Assembly: GCA_937934685.1 (NCBI GenBank)
Contig: CALGYU010000019.1
Location: forward strand, 8,719 to 72,718
Source: an uncultured Acholeplasma sp.
GTDB taxonomy: Bacteria > Bacillota_I > Bacilli_A > Acholeplasmatales > Acholeplasmataceae
Direction: 5' to 3'
Length of the DNA: 64,000 nucleotides
The notes below the pieces were generated by a model, which was given only the letters and a program-made list of their open reading frames with translations, was not told the DNA's origin and searched no databases. Shown piece by piece: positions 9,145 through 18,949 of the stretch. A program made the position numbers and the translations under genes. Positions within the stretch are counted from its first letter, which is position 1, and every line of letters begins with the position of its first letter.

Positions 9145-9864
9145 ATGGAACGTTTACAAAAAGTCTTGGCACAATCTAATGTGGCGTCAAGAAGAAAATC
9201 AGAACAATTAATTTTAGAAAAAAGAGTATCAGTAAACGGTGTCATTGTTTCTGAACTTGGTTTTAAAGTATCAAAAAAAGACCTTATTACAGTAGATGGT
9301 GTATCTATTGAAAGAGCAGACTTTAAATACTATTTATTAAATAAACCGACAGGGTACTTATCAACTGTTTCAGATGATAAAAACAGAAAAACGATACTAG
9401 ATTTATTTAAACCTGAACATAAAAATGATCGTATCTATCCGGTTGGAAGATTAGATTATGATACAGCAGGGTTACTGCTTGTAACCAATGATGGTGAATT
9501 AACAAGAAAACTAACACACCCATCTTCTAATATTCCAAAACAATATTTAGCAAGAGTAGAAGGCATCGTTATCAAAGATAAAATTAGAAACCTAAGAAAA
9601 GGGGTCATCATTGATAAAGACTATTTAGCTATTCCTAAAGAAGTCCAATTAATGAGCTTAGATAAAGCCAATCAATCTACATTAATTAGACTCGTTATTA
9701 CTGAGGGAAGAAATAAACAAGTTCGTAAAATGATGGATGCTATAGGACACCCAGTAAAAAAACTAACTAGAGATCAATACGCTTTTTTAACACTAGAAGG
9801 TGTTCAAAGAGGTGCATATAGAGAACTAAAGGTACATGAAATAAAAATGCTTAAGAACCTATAA
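9145..9864 (+). CDS. rluB: 23S rRNA pseudouridine synthase, RluB/RsuA type
   Basis: The 239-residue protein starts with an S4 RNA-binding domain ('RLQKVLAQSNVASRRKSEQLI') and continues with the RsuA/RluB catalytic domain, where 'VGRLDYDTAGLLLVTNDG' supplies the catalytic Asp, and later 'EGRNKQVRKM'. I chose the ATG at 9145, preceded by GGTGAT, over the in-frame ATG at 9106, because the extended -10 element (9121-9129) lies between them. Bacillus RluB modifies position 2633 of 23S rRNA; the exact target here is inferred. Confidence 0.92.
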   Translation: MERLQKVLAQSNVASRRKSEQLILEKRVSVNGVIVSELGFKVSKKDLITVDGVSIERADFKYYLLNKPTGYLSTVSDDKNRKTILDLFKPEHKNDRIYPVGRLDYDTAGLLLVTNDGELTRKLTHPSSNIPKQYLARVEGIVIKDKIRNLRKGVIIDKDYLAIPKEVQLMSLDKANQSTLIRLVITEGRNKQVRKMMDAIGHPVKKLTRDQYAFLTLEGVQRGAYRELKVHEIKMLKNL

Positions 9865-9895
9865 AAGGAACAAAATGGCATAAAAACATAAAAAA

Positions 9896-9904
9896 TGGTA
9901 TAAT
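9896..9904 (+). promoter_or_regulatory. Extended -10 promoter for cmk
   Basis: TGGTATAAT ends 20 bases before the cmk ATG at 9925; no clear -35. Confidence 0.55.
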
Positions 9905-9924
9905 AAATTAAGATGGAGGATCAC

Positions 9925-10593
9925 ATGGGAGGATTTAAACTTGCAATCGATGGACCGGCTGGTTCAGGAAAAAGCACGATTAGTTCACTGCTGGCAAATC
10001 ATTTAGGATGGACGCATATTGATACAGGAGCAATGTATCGCGCCGTTACCTTATATGCCTTAAAAAAAGGTCTAGATTTAAATGACGAAAATTCATATAT
10101 GTTTTTAGAAAATGTATATATTGAATATAAAGATAACAAGATTTTTATTGACAATAAAGATGTTACTGAAGAAATTAGAGGAAAAGAGATCAATCAACAT
10201 GTTTCTTTAGTCTCATCATTTCCTTATGTTAGAAAAAAATTGGTTGAAACTCAACAAAAAACAATTTCTAGTGGAAATATCATTATGGACGGTAGAGACA
10301 TAGGTACAGTTGTTATCCCAAATGCAGACTTAAAAATCTTTTTAACTGCTCATGTAGAAGAAAGAGCCAAAAGAAGACACAAGGAACAAACAAAAAAGGG
10401 GAATAGTAATCAAATTGATCAAGTCATTGAAGAAATTATCAGACGAGATCAAAAAGATTCAACACGTAAGGAGTCACCGTTGCGAAAAGCAGATGATGCC
10501 ATTGAGATTGATACAACAAATTCTTCAATTGAAGAAGTTGTTGAAAAAATAGTTCAACTAATAAAATTGAAGGAGCAAGAGAAAAATGACTGA
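9925..10593 (+). CDS. cmk: Cytidylate kinase
   Basis: The enzyme phosphorylates CMP and dCMP. The P-loop 'DGPAGSGKST' is near residue 9, followed by 'HIDTGAMYRAVT' and 'DGRDIGTVV', both diagnostic of Cmk. I start at ATG 9925 because GGAGG at 9915-9919 is its ribosome site; the upstream in-frame ATG at 9913 would have that site inside the gene. Length is 222 residues, normal for the family. It overlaps the next gene by 8 bases, as expected for the conserved cmk-S1-der block. Confidence 0.95.
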   Translation: MGGFKLAIDGPAGSGKSTISSLLANHLGWTHIDTGAMYRAVTLYALKKGLDLNDENSYMFLENVYIEYKDNKIFIDNKDVTEEIRGKEINQHVSLVSSFPYVRKKLVETQQKTISSGNIIMDGRDIGTVVIPNADLKIFLTAHVEERAKRRHKEQTKKGNSNQIDQVIEEIIRRDQKDSTRKESPLRKADDAIEIDTTNSSIEEVVEKIVQLIKLKEQEKND

Positions 10594-11977
10594 TATTAAA
10601 ATTCCAAAAAAAGGACAAATTATAGAAAGTAAAGTTGTCAAAGTAGATGCAAACGTCATCTATTTAGATTTAAATTATATGACGGAAGGAACCATTTATT
10701 TAAATGAGTATGATATGCCTGCACCAGCTACTTTTGAAGGTTTAATAAAAGTAGGGGATGTTGTCCGTGCTAAAATCATGAAAATATCTGAAGGTGATGA
10801 ATCAAGTATTATATTACTTTCAAGATTACCATTAATCAAAGAATTAAAATTAGAAAAACTAAAAGAAAAATATGAGTCCAAAGAAGTTGTGACTGGATTG
10901 GTTACAGAAGCAAAAGAAAAAGGTCTTATCGTTAAATACGAAGGATATGATCTATTTTTACCATATTCACTACTAGACTTTGATCTAATTGATAAAGTAG
11001 ATACTTTAGTTAACAAAGAATTAGACATTGTTATTGAAGAATTTAAAGTAAAACCAAGATTAAAACTGATTGCAAGTAGAAAACCTATTTTTGAAAAACT
11101 GCGTCAAGAAGCATTTGAAAAAAGACAAGAAGCAAGACACAATGAACTAGATTCTATCCAAACAGGAGATGTCCTAAAAGGGGTTGTCGATAGATTAGAA
11201 CCTCATGCAGCTTCTATTAAATTCAATCACGTTGTAGGTATGTTAAGAATTTCACAAATTAGCCACTATAGAGTAGACAAAATAGAAGATGTTTTAAAAC
11301 TTGGAGAAACAGTTGAAGTTAAAGTAATAAAAAAAGAAGGCAATCGTTTAGACTTATCAATGAAAGCCTTACAAAAAACACCATTTGAAGTATTTGCTAG
11401 TGAAAACAAAAAAGGAGCGACTTTAAAAGGGACAGTAGTTCAAAAATTACCATTTGGTTTAATCGTTGAAGTAGCTAAAGACGTTAGAGGACTTTTACAT
11501 AAAAGTGAATATTCATGGAACCCAGAAGATAACTTTGGAGATCATGTAAAAATAGCTGATGAAATAGAAGTTGCTATCTTAGCTGTTGATAAAGGAAAAG
11601 AAAGAATTCAGTTATCAAGAAAAACATTAGAACACAATCCATGGGCAAATATTGATTTAAAACGTGGAGACAAAGTCGAAGTTTTAATTACTGACATTAA
11701 TAATGAAGGATTAGTTGTTGCCTTTGAAGGCGTAGATGGTTTAATTCCATCAAACGAAGTTTCAATGGAAAACATTAAAATAGATGATCACTTTGCTGTT
11801 AATGATAAAGTAGAAGCAATTGTCACAGATTTTAACAAGTCACAATGGACTTTAAAATTATCAATTAAAAGATTACAAGAAGCTTTAGAAAAAGCATCTT
11901 ATGAAAAATATTTAAAAGACGAAGAAGAGGTTGAAAGTATCACTTTAGGTGATTTATTCGAAGACCTTAAAAAATAA
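10586..11977 (+). CDS. rpsA: S1-domain RNA-binding protein (ribosomal protein S1/YpfD type)
   Basis: I count about five S1 OB-fold repeats in 463 residues, at roughly 8-75, 97-160, 192-258, 277-345 and 360-425. The third and fourth carry the best matches ('GMLRISQIS', '[10 protein letters not shown]'). E. coli S1 has six and Bacillus YpfD four, so this is an intermediate form. It probably helps mRNA bind ribosomes. The position between cmk and der matches Bacillus ypfD. Confidence 0.88.
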   Translation: MTDIKIPKKGQIIESKVVKVDANVIYLDLNYMTEGTIYLNEYDMPAPATFEGLIKVGDVVRAKIMKISEGDESSIILLSRLPLIKELKLEKLKEKYESKEVVTGLVTEAKEKGLIVKYEGYDLFLPYSLLDFDLIDKVDTLVNKELDIVIEEFKVKPRLKLIASRKPIFEKLRQEAFEKRQEARHNELDSIQTGDVLKGVVDRLEPHAASIKFNHVVGMLRISQISHYRVDKIEDVLKLGETVEVKVIKKEGNRLDLSMKALQKTPFEVFASENKKGATLKGTVVQKLPFGLIVEVAKDVRGLLHKSEYSWNPEDNFGDHVKIADEIEVAILAVDKGKERIQLSRKTLEHNPWANIDLKRGDKVEVLITDINNEGLVVAFEGVDGLIPSNEVSMENIKIDDHFAVNDKVEAIVTDFNKSQWTLKLSIKRLQEALEKASYEKYLKDEEEVESITLGDLFEDLKK

Positions 11978-11990
11978 AGTAGGTTTTAGT

Positions 11991-13298
11991 ATGGCGTTTA
12001 AAGTAGCAATCGTAGGACGCCCTAATGTCGGAAAATCAAGTCTCTTTAACCGAATCATCGGTGAGAGACTTTCGATTACTGATGACAAAGCGGGAGTCAC
12101 AAGAGACAGAATATATGCACATGCCGAATGGTTAACCAAAGGTTTTAGTGTAATTGACACAGGGGGAATTGAAATTGGAGATGCCCCTTTTTTAACTCAA
12201 ATTAAAGAACAAGCAGAAGTTGCAATGGATGAAGCGGATGTCATTGTGTTTGTTGTTGATGGCCAAATTGGGCTTATAGACAGCGATCACTACATCGCAA
12301 AACTATTATATAAAACAGAAAAACCTGTTATTTTAGCAGTAAATAAAATCGATGATTTATCGTTGGTAGCAAACACTTACGAATTTTATTCATTAGGTTT
12401 TGATGAACCCATCGCAGTTAGTACAAACCACGGAATTGGGATCGGTGATTTATTAGATAAAATCATCTCTTATCATACAGAAGATGATATTGTATATGAT
12501 AAAGATACAATTAAATTCTCCTTAGTAGGAAGACCAAATGTTGGAAAATCAAGTTTAACCAACGCCATTTTATCGCAAGAAAGAGTCATTGTTTCAGATA
12601 TATCAGGAACAACCACTGATGCCATAGACACACCTTTTAGAAGAAATAAAAGAGATTATGTAGTCATTGACACAGCAGGTATTAAAAAGCGCGGTAAAGT
12701 GTATGAAAGCACTGATAAATACAGTGTTTTAAGAGCCTTAAGCGCCATAGAAAGATCAGATGTTGCTTGTTTGGTTTTAGATGGTGAAGAAGGTATTGTT
12801 GAACAAGATAAAAACGTTGCAGGATACATTGTTGAAAATTACAAGTCATGTATCATTGTAGTTAACAAATGGGATGCAGTTGTTAAAGATGATAAAACCA
12901 TGAAACGTTTTGAAGAAAAAATTAGAGATGAATTTAAATTTTTAGATTACGCTCCGATTGTCTTTGTCTCAGCATTACATAAAGAAAGAATCCAAACGCT
13001 ATTTCCAGCACTGGAACTAGCTTATGAAAATTATAGTAAAGAATTTACAACCAGCGTCTTAAACGATGTATTACAAGATGCGGTTGCTATGTTTCCAGCC
13101 CCTTTATTTAACAAAGGAAGAGCTAAATTTAATTATATGACACAAGTAGCGACCAAACCACCAACCTTTGTTGTATTTGTGAATAACCCTGATTTTGTAC
13201 ATTTTTCTTATGAAAGATACCTACTCAATCAATTTAGAAAGGCTTTCGACTTCCAAGGAACGCCAATTAAACTATTAATTAGAAAAAAGGAGTCCTAA
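11991..13298 (+). CDS. der: Ribosome biogenesis GTPase Der (EngA)
   Basis: Two G domains stand in tandem: '[12 protein letters not shown]' near residue 9 and '[12 protein letters not shown]' near residue 179, each with its own DxxG ('DTGG', 'DTAG') and NKxD ('NKID', 'NKWD'). A KH-like domain closes the 435-residue protein, the normal length. Der acts in 50S subunit assembly. I chose ATG 11991, after AGTAGG, rather than the earlier ATG at 11949 inside the S1 gene. Confidence 0.97.
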   Translation: MAFKVAIVGRPNVGKSSLFNRIIGERLSITDDKAGVTRDRIYAHAEWLTKGFSVIDTGGIEIGDAPFLTQIKEQAEVAMDEADVIVFVVDGQIGLIDSDHYIAKLLYKTEKPVILAVNKIDDLSLVANTYEFYSLGFDEPIAVSTNHGIGIGDLLDKIISYHTEDDIVYDKDTIKFSLVGRPNVGKSSLTNAILSQERVIVSDISGTTTDAIDTPFRRNKRDYVVIDTAGIKKRGKVYESTDKYSVLRALSAIERSDVACLVLDGEEGIVEQDKNVAGYIVENYKSCIIVVNKWDAVVKDDKTMKRFEEKIRDEFKFLDYAPIVFVSALHKERIQTLFPALELAYENYSKEFTTSVLNDVLQDAVAMFPAPLFNKGRAKFNYMTQVATKPPTFVVFVNNPDFVHFSYERYLLNQFRKAFDFQGTPIKLLIRKKES

Positions 13299-13301
13299 TC
13301 A

Positions 13302-14297
13302 ATGAAAGTTAGCATTATTGGTGGAGGGTCATGGGGATCAACCCTTGGTCAAGTATTAACAGACAATGGCCATGAAATCCTTATTTATGACATCAATTTA
13401 AATCATGTAGATAAAATCAATCATGGATTACATCCATTTTTTGACACTAAATTAGAAAAAACAAAAGCAACCAACGACTTAGCTGAAGCCCTAGCTTTTT
13501 CTAATATCATCATGCTCTCAGTCCCAACCAAAGTGATGAGAGATGTTTTAAAAGAAATGAATATTTTACTAACTGAACCCAAATCATTTATCAACGTTTC
13601 AAAAGGTATTGAACCTGAAACGTTTAAAAGAGTCAGTGAAATTGTTTTTGAAGAAATCAAAAATGAATATGTTAAAGACTATGCTGTCCTAACCGGACCA
13701 TCACATGCTGAAGAAGTTATCTTAAGAAAACTAACCTTATTAACCGCTGCCTCTGAAAACAAAGAATTTGCGATTACAGTTCAAACACTATTTTCAAATG
13801 ATTCATACATGAGAGTATATACCTCATGTGATCTAATTGGTTGTGAGGTAGCAGGAGCCGTTAAAAATGCGATTGCAGTCATTAGCGGTGTATTAAGCGG
13901 CTATGGTTTAGGTGAAAATGCTAGAGCAGCCCTCATCACCCGCGGTATTCTAGAAGTTATTAGAGTCGTTAAATTTATGGGTGGACAAGCTGAAACTGCT
14001 TTTGGATTAACTGGTATTGGTGACTTAATTGTCACTGCATCTAGTGAAAACTCAAGAAACTTTACAGCAGGTAAAAAAATAGGGCAAGGACTAGATCCAA
14101 AAGAAGCGGTTTTAAGTTCACTTCAAACAGTTGAAGGGATTAGAACCATTGAGGCTTTATATCAATTATCACAAAAACATCAAGTTGAATTACCAATCAT
14201 TGAAATGGCTTATGGTGTTTTATTTGAGCATTTGCCTATTCAAGAAGCAGTTATCCAACTACTGACAAGAGATTTAAAGGAAGAAAAACTAATTTAA
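13302..14297 (+). CDS. gpsA: Glycerol-3-phosphate dehydrogenase [NAD(P)+]
   Basis: GpsA reduces dihydroxyacetone phosphate to sn-glycerol 3-phosphate for phospholipid synthesis. The dinucleotide motif 'GGGSWGSTLGQVL' is at the N-terminus; 'LTGPSHAEEV', 'EVAGAVKNAIAV' and 'TGIGDLIVTASS' are GpsA signatures. At 331 residues it is full length, and it starts 3 bases after der with AAGGAGTCC as ribosome site. Confidence 0.97.
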   Translation: MKVSIIGGGSWGSTLGQVLTDNGHEILIYDINLNHVDKINHGLHPFFDTKLEKTKATNDLAEALAFSNIIMLSVPTKVMRDVLKEMNILLTEPKSFINVSKGIEPETFKRVSEIVFEEIKNEYVKDYAVLTGPSHAEEVILRKLTLLTAASENKEFAITVQTLFSNDSYMRVYTSCDLIGCEVAGAVKNAIAVISGVLSGYGLGENARAALITRGILEVIRVVKFMGGQAETAFGLTGIGDLIVTASSENSRNFTAGKKIGQGLDPKEAVLSSLQTVEGIRTIEALYQLSQKHQVELPIIEMAYGVLFEHLPIQEAVIQLLTRDLKEEKLI

Positions 14298-14303
14298 AGT
14301 TTA

Positions 14304-14332
14304 TTGCCAAATAAAAATCTCTATGTTATAAT
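14304..14332 (+). promoter_or_regulatory. Strong promoter for the HU gene
   Basis: TTGCCA (14304-14309), 17-base spacer, TATAAT (14327-14332) with an extended TGT before it, 26 bases ahead of the start codon. Confidence 0.8.
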
Positions 14333-14358
14333 AAATTAAAAGATTAGGAGGCCTTTAT

Positions 14359-14634
14359 ATGAACAAAACTGAATTAGTAGCATTAATCGCTGAAAGAGCT
14401 GGCGTTACACAAGTATTAGCTGGTGATGTTGTTCAAGCTTTCATCGATGTCGTCACAGAGACATTAGCAGAACGTGAAGAAAAAGTAGTAGTAACAGGTT
14501 TCGGTACTTTTGAAGTTAGAAACAGAGTTGAACGTCGTGGTAAAAATCCAAGAACCGGTGAAGAGATCGTTGTTCCAGCTCAAAAAACACCAGCTTTTAG
14601 AGCAGGTAAATTATTAAAAGATGCTGTAAAATAA
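14359..14634 (+). CDS. hup: HU family DNA-binding protein
   Basis: HU is a small histone-like dimer that bends DNA. 'MNKTELVALIAERAGV' is the N-terminal helix, and 'GFGTFEVRNRVERRGKNPRTGEEI' is the DNA-binding arm with the intercalating Pro. Length is 91 residues, typical. It has its own strong promoter, AGGAGG ribosome site and terminator, consistent with high expression. Confidence 0.97.
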   Translation: MNKTELVALIAERAGVTQVLAGDVVQAFIDVVTETLAEREEKVVVTGFGTFEVRNRVERRGKNPRTGEEIVVPAQKTPAFRAGKLLKDAVK

Positions 14635-14638
14635 AAAC

Positions 14639-14671
14639 AATGGTCTATTTTATATAATAGGCCATTTTTTT
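14639..14671 (+). terminator. Terminator after the HU gene
   Basis: Eleven-pair stem AATGGTCTATT / AATAGGCCATT (one wobble) followed by seven T. Confidence 0.8.
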
Positions 14672-14689
14672 AGGTTTTGAGGTGAAATT

Positions 14690-15643
14690 ATGGAAATCTT
14701 TATAAAAGCAATGGAAAACGATTTATCATATATTCAAAACCATATCAACTATATCAACGAAGTTGATAAAAATGGCAAATCTTTGCTCCATTATGCAACA
14801 CTAGGTAGTGCACATGATGTCATTGATTATTTATTAATTCAAGAGATCAACTTAAACATTCAAGATGTTTCCGGAGAAACAGCTCTTTTTGATTGTGCCA
14901 GAAAAGGGAAAATAAACATCGCTCAAAAACTATTAAAAAAATATGCTAACCCTAATTTAAAAAATAATAAAAATGAGACTGCCCTTCATTTAGCCTGTCA
15001 TAAAGGAAATATGGACATGATTGATTTACTTATTGAAAACGGGGCCTTTTTAAATATCAAAACAAAAGACGATAAACTGCCTATTCACTACGCTATTTTA
15101 GCAGGACATCATCAACATATTGAAACACTAATGAAAAAATTTAATATCAAATGGGATTATTTAGATAGTCATCTAAACAATTTCCTTCATTATGCAACCT
15201 ATACGACCAATCCTAATTTAGTAGAAATATTCATCAAATACGATCTAGACATCAATGCATTAAACGATCAATTAGAAACACCTATTTTTAATGCCATTAA
15301 ACATAGCACCCCTGAAATATTAAAATTACTACTAAAAAACGATGCTCTTCTTTCAATTAATAACAGAAGATATGAAACACCAGAAAAAACTGCTTTAGTT
15401 TTTAATAAAGAAGATATGACGTCCGTTATAGAGGCATATAAAGAAACACCAACGTATTATAACCAAATCAAAGAACATGCATATAAAATCGCTGTTTTAA
15501 ATAGAGATCATGAAACACTAAGAAATCTAGTCTTAGAAAGAAATCCTTTAAGAAAAGACAGTTTAGGCTTAACGGCATATGATTATGCGGTTAAGTACAA
15601 CCTAACGGCATGTATTAATATCTTAAAGAAATTAAAAATGTAA
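14690..15643 (+). CDS. Ankyrin-repeat protein
   Basis: The 317-residue protein is nearly all ankyrin repeats, about eight, recognisable by 'GKSLLHYATLGSAHDVIDYLL', 'GETALFDCARKGKINIAQKLL' and 'NETALHLACHKGNMDMIDLLI'. There is no signal peptide or membrane helix, so it should be cytoplasmic and bind a protein partner that cannot be named. It is preceded by GAGGTGA and lies just after the HU terminator without an obvious promoter, so it may depend on readthrough. Confidence 0.9.
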   Translation: MEIFIKAMENDLSYIQNHINYINEVDKNGKSLLHYATLGSAHDVIDYLLIQEINLNIQDVSGETALFDCARKGKINIAQKLLKKYANPNLKNNKNETALHLACHKGNMDMIDLLIENGAFLNIKTKDDKLPIHYAILAGHHQHIETLMKKFNIKWDYLDSHLNNFLHYATYTTNPNLVEIFIKYDLDINALNDQLETPIFNAIKHSTPEILKLLLKNDALLSINNRRYETPEKTALVFNKEDMTSVIEAYKETPTYYNQIKEHAYKIAVLNRDHETLRNLVLERNPLRKDSLGLTAYDYAVKYNLTACINILKKLKM

Positions 15644-15670
15644 GTGGAACTTAATCGTTCCACTTTTATT
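15642..15670 (+). terminator. Terminator after the ankyrin gene
   Basis: Perfect 9-pair stem AAGTGGAAC / GTTCCACTT with a 6-base loop, then TTATT. Confidence 0.75.
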
Positions 15671-15702
15671 ATAAAAAAAAGGATAGTTTTTATTAACTAT
15701 CC
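15671..15702 (-). terminator. Terminator of the CPBP protease gene
   Basis: Read on the minus strand: GGATAGTT / AACTATCC stem (8 pairs) followed by eight T. Confidence 0.75.
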
Positions 15703-15725
15703 TAATTCATAAAATAACACTTTAA

Positions 15726-16898
15726 TTATAAAAAAGTCATTACTACAGATAATAAGTTATATAAGATGTGCACAGCAATTGGAATCCAAATATTTCTTTT
15801 TGATTTAATATAAACATAACCAAAAGCAAATCCACCACCTAAATAAGCCACCAGATTAACTAAAAAGTCGCTTGAAAGCCCTGAAACTAACTCAGAAGTA
15901 ATATGAATCAAAGCAAAAGTAAAACTACTGACTAATAAAGCGATTTTATCATCTTTAAATAACCCCATAAGTGATTTTCTAAAAATCAATTCTTCCACGA
16001 TAGGACCAAAACAAACAATAGATATCAATGATATTGCTGCTGGAAGTGGTGAACTTAATAAGTTATTAATCGACAACTGATTAAGTGATGTTTGATTAGA
16101 ATTGCCAATTAAGGCTGCTAATCCCATAGAAACAAAATTAAAGACGAAAATAATTAACAAGGAATTAATAAAGCCACGCGCAATAAGTGCAACTTTCTCA
16201 GGTTGACGCTTAAATAAAGTAAATTCATTAACTAATATAGGCTTTAAAATTAAAATAAGAATGATCGCAACCGTTACATAACTTAAAGATAAAACCAATG
16301 AATCCATTAAAGGCGTGCTAAAGGGTTTAGTTTCAGCAACCCTAAGCTCTGAACTGGTTATAAAACTAGGATGATGGTTTTTTGCAGAAACCAAGGTAAT
16401 AGATAAATCATTTTCCCATTTTTTTAAAGAACCATCAGAAATTTGTAAAAAAATCTCTTCCTTTAAATAATAAGTATTACCCTCTAAAGTAGTCTTTTCT
16501 AAATAAGAAGTCTCAGTTCCTGAAGAAACAATGCCTATAGCATCTTTATGAATCAGTAAAACATAACCATCAATTTCATAAATAATACGGTAAAGCTTGG
16601 TCAAATCACTATAACTTTTTTCAAATTCATTTTCATCAACAATCGTTAAATTACCCACACCCATGCTAGAAGCGTATAAAGCATAAGAAGTGTCTGTTGG
16701 ATTTTTTCGATACAAACTTTCTAAGTTCATAGAACTAAAGATAGTCATAAACAACACAGCTGCTAATCCGAAAAAGAATAAGGACACATAAGCTAAAATG
16801 GAGTACCAATATCTGGTTTGATTATAGGAGTCTCCAAAAAAATTATTATCATGTTCCTCTTTAAACTGCTCTTCAAAATTTATCTCATCATCATACAT
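15726..16898 (-). CDS. CPBP-family intramembrane protease (CAAX/Abi type)
   Basis: The 390-residue membrane protein has an N-terminal helix (about 31-55), a roughly 140-residue extracytoplasmic segment, and a C-terminal bundle of about seven helices. The CPBP motifs are intact: 'EELIFR' (Glu302, Glu303, Arg307), 'FALIH' (His332) and 'HILYN' (His377). Family members are metal-dependent or glutamate proteases, some processing prenylated or quorum peptides or giving immunity. The large N-terminal ectodomain is unusual for the family. Substrate unknown. AGGAGGC precedes the ATG. Confidence 0.85.
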   Translation of the reverse strand: MYDDEINFEEQFKEEHDNNFFGDSYNQTRYWYSILAYVSLFFFGLAAVLFMTIFSSMNLESLYRKNPTDTSYALYASSMGVGNLTIVDENEFEKSYSDLTKLYRIIYEIDGYVLLIHKDAIGIVSSGTETSYLEKTTLEGNTYYLKEEIFLQISDGSLKKWENDLSITLVSAKNHHPSFITSSELRVAETKPFSTPLMDSLVLSLSYVTVAIILILILKPILVNEFTLFKRQPEKVALIARGFINSLLIIFVFNFVSMGLAALIGNSNQTSLNQLSINNLLSSPLPAAISLISIVCFGPIVEELIFRKSLMGLFKDDKIALLVSSFTFALIHITSELVSGLSSDFLVNLVAYLGGGFAFGYVYIKSKRNIWIPIAVHILYNLLSVVMTFL

Positions 16899-16927
16899 AT
16901 TAACTGCCTCCTAAAAGTATTGATTTC

Positions 16928-16956
16928 ATTATACTATAAAGATGATATGTTGTAAA
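16928..16956 (-). promoter_or_regulatory. Promoter of the CPBP protease gene
   Basis: On the minus strand: TTTACA (16956-16951), 17-base spacer, TATAAT (16933-16928). Confidence 0.7.
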
Positions 16957-16988
16957 ATAAAGATATACTCAAAAACAAGGAGATATTT

Positions 16989-17564
16989 ATGAAAATCATT
17001 ATAGCCACACACAATCAAAACAAAGTCAAAGAGTTCAAAGAAATTTTAAAAGACTTCAAAGTTGAACTCATCTCTTTATCTGAAATGAATGATCATGAAG
17101 AAATCATTGAAGATGGGCAAACGTTTGAAGAAAATGCGACCATCAAAGTTAAACACATTGCCAAAAAATATCAAATGCCAGTCATCTCAGATGATTCAGG
17201 ACTAGAAGTTGAAGCCCTAAACAACCGCCCTGGTATATACTCAGCGCGTTATAGTGGCAAAGGTGATTTAGAAAATAATCTTAAAATTCTTAGTGAATTA
17301 AAAGAAATTAAAAATAGAAAAGCTAGATTTATTTGTGTCATTGCCTACAGTACACCGTTAGGAGAAATAAAAACATATAAAGGTATCTGGGAAGGAAAAA
17401 TCAGCCAAGAAATTAAAGGCAACAATGGGTTTGGTTATGACCCTATTTTTATACCAAAACATAAAACAAAGACCGTCGCAGAACTTTCTGAAAAAGAAAA
17501 AACGAAAAACTCACATAGAAGTAAAGCATTAAAACAGTTTAAAGAAGACTTTAAACCCGTATAA
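16989..17564 (+). CDS. rdgB: XTP/dITP pyrophosphatase (RdgB/HAM1)
   Basis: It removes non-canonical purine triphosphates such as dITP and XTP. 'ATHNQNKVKEF', 'SDDSGLEVEAL', 'GFGYDPIF' and 'SHRSKAL' are the HAM1 signatures. The 191-residue length is normal. AAGGAGAT precedes the ATG. The following gene is a YsnB-like phosphodiesterase, as in Bacillus (ysnA-ysnB). Confidence 0.95.
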   Translation: MKIIIATHNQNKVKEFKEILKDFKVELISLSEMNDHEEIIEDGQTFEENATIKVKHIAKKYQMPVISDDSGLEVEALNNRPGIYSARYSGKGDLENNLKILSELKEIKNRKARFICVIAYSTPLGEIKTYKGIWEGKISQEIKGNNGFGYDPIFIPKHKTKTVAELSEKEKTKNSHRSKALKQFKEDFKPV

Positions 17565-17624
17565 ATATTTTCTTTTTAATCATATTTAAAGTATAATAAA
17601 AGATAAGTAGAAAGAGGTGTAAGT

Positions 17625-18065
17625 ATGAAAATATTAGTAACCAGTGATATTCATGGAAAAACGCATTTATTAAAAGCTGTTAGAGAGTTACATCCTGACA
17701 TAGATTATCATCTAGATGCAGGTGACAGTGGATTAACCGTTAAAGAAATTGAGCAGTACAACATACTCTCTGTAAAAGGTAACACCGATTATTTTTTAAA
17801 TTTACCACAAGAAAGAGTTATCCCCATTAAAGAAAACATCATTTACATGACCCATGGCCATACACTTGATGTAAAATATGGAACCGCCGCCATTTTAACA
17901 GAAGCTAAGAAAAATCACGCCACTATATGTATTTATGGACATACACATCAACCAGTCATCATTAAAGATGACATACTCTTACTTAATCCAGGAAGTTTAA
18001 AGGACTTTCCTTATACTTATATCATCATTGAAAACAATGTAGCAACCCTTCATGAATTAAACTAA
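17625..18065 (+). CDS. YfcE/YsnB-type metallophosphoesterase
   Basis: A compact 146-residue calcineurin-like phosphodiesterase with all metal motifs: 'SDIHG', 'DAGD', 'GNTD', 'THGH' and 'YGHTHQP'. Family members (MJ0936, YfcE) hydrolyse artificial phosphodiesters; the natural substrate is not known. A TATAAT at 17592-17597 and AGAGGTG before the ATG suggest its own transcript, which would continue into the choline-kinase-like gene 14 bases on. Confidence 0.9.
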   Translation: MKILVTSDIHGKTHLLKAVRELHPDIDYHLDAGDSGLTVKEIEQYNILSVKGNTDYFLNLPQERVIPIKENIIYMTHGHTLDVKYGTAAILTEAKKNHATICIYGHTHQPVIIKDDILLLNPGSLKDFPYTYIIIENNVATLHELN

Positions 18066-18079
18066 AGGAGCAAATAATA

Positions 18080-18937
18080 ATGACTATCAACTTAGATGAA
18101 ATTGTTTATGAATATTTTCCCAAAGACACCTCTTATGAAGTAATCGAAAGATTATTAGGCGGTATGAGCAACTATACTTATGTAATCAAAGTGAATCAAC
18201 GGTTATATACCATTAGAAAAGTTGGTAAAAACGCTCATTTTTTTGTTAATAGAGACAATGAACTTAAAGATTTAAATGAAGCTTATTCAATCGGACTAGT
18301 GCCTGAAACCATTTATTTTAATCCAGTAACAGGAACTAAAATATCTCAGCACATCAAAGGTGATATTTTATCAGAAGTTTCATATGAACCTTTTTTACCA
18401 ATGATTGCAGAAGTTTTAACCAAAGTTCATAACCACACCGTTAAAAACGGTCATGATTATGACTTGTTAGGTAGACTAAAAACCTATGAAAGCTATTTAG
18501 AAAAACTTAGTGATACGTATATCAAACTTAAAAAAAACTGGCAAGACTTATATGAATCAACTTACAAAAAATACCCAAAAGTATTTACCCATGGTGATGC
18601 ACAAAGATCTAACATGGTTTATGATGGAACCAAACTATATTTACTAGATTGGGAGTTTTCAGGATTAAATGATCCGCTCTATGATATTGCAAGTTTTGGA
18701 AACATTAGTTTTAATGACTCCCTAGATTTACTAGCCTATTATTTAAAAAGAAAACCCAATTTAGAAGAACTAAACAGAGTAAAGTTTTACCGAATGTTTC
18801 AAGCCTTACAATGGCATTTAGTCGCTCAATACAAAGAACATATTGGATTAAGCGAAGAACTAAAACTAGACTTTAAACTATTTTCAGAAAAATATTTACA
18901 ATTAGCAGAAAAATTGTATCAAGAAATACAATCATAA
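18080..18937 (+). CDS. Choline/ethanolamine kinase-like protein (LicA/APH fold)
   Basis: The 285-residue protein has the aminoglycoside-phosphotransferase/choline-kinase fold. The Brenner motif is 'THGDAQRSNMVY' and the metal-binding Asp is in 'LLDWEFSGLNDPLYDIA', which is the choline/ethanolamine kinase version. The N-terminal 'LLGGMSNYTYVIKV' is the nucleotide loop. It may phosphorylate choline or a related alcohol for lipid decoration. No licC or licD partner is adjacent; instead it is 12 bases ahead of the large signalling-like gene, so co-transcription is likely. Confidence 0.8.
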   Translation: MTINLDEIVYEYFPKDTSYEVIERLLGGMSNYTYVIKVNQRLYTIRKVGKNAHFFVNRDNELKDLNEAYSIGLVPETIYFNPVTGTKISQHIKGDILSEVSYEPFLPMIAEVLTKVHNHTVKNGHDYDLLGRLKTYESYLEKLSDTYIKLKKNWQDLYESTYKKYPKVFTHGDAQRSNMVYDGTKLYLLDWEFSGLNDPLYDIASFGNISFNDSLDLLAYYLKRKPNLEELNRVKFYRMFQALQWHLVAQYKEHIGLSEELKLDFKLFSEKYLQLAEKLYQEIQS

Positions 18938-18949
18938 AGGATGATAAAG

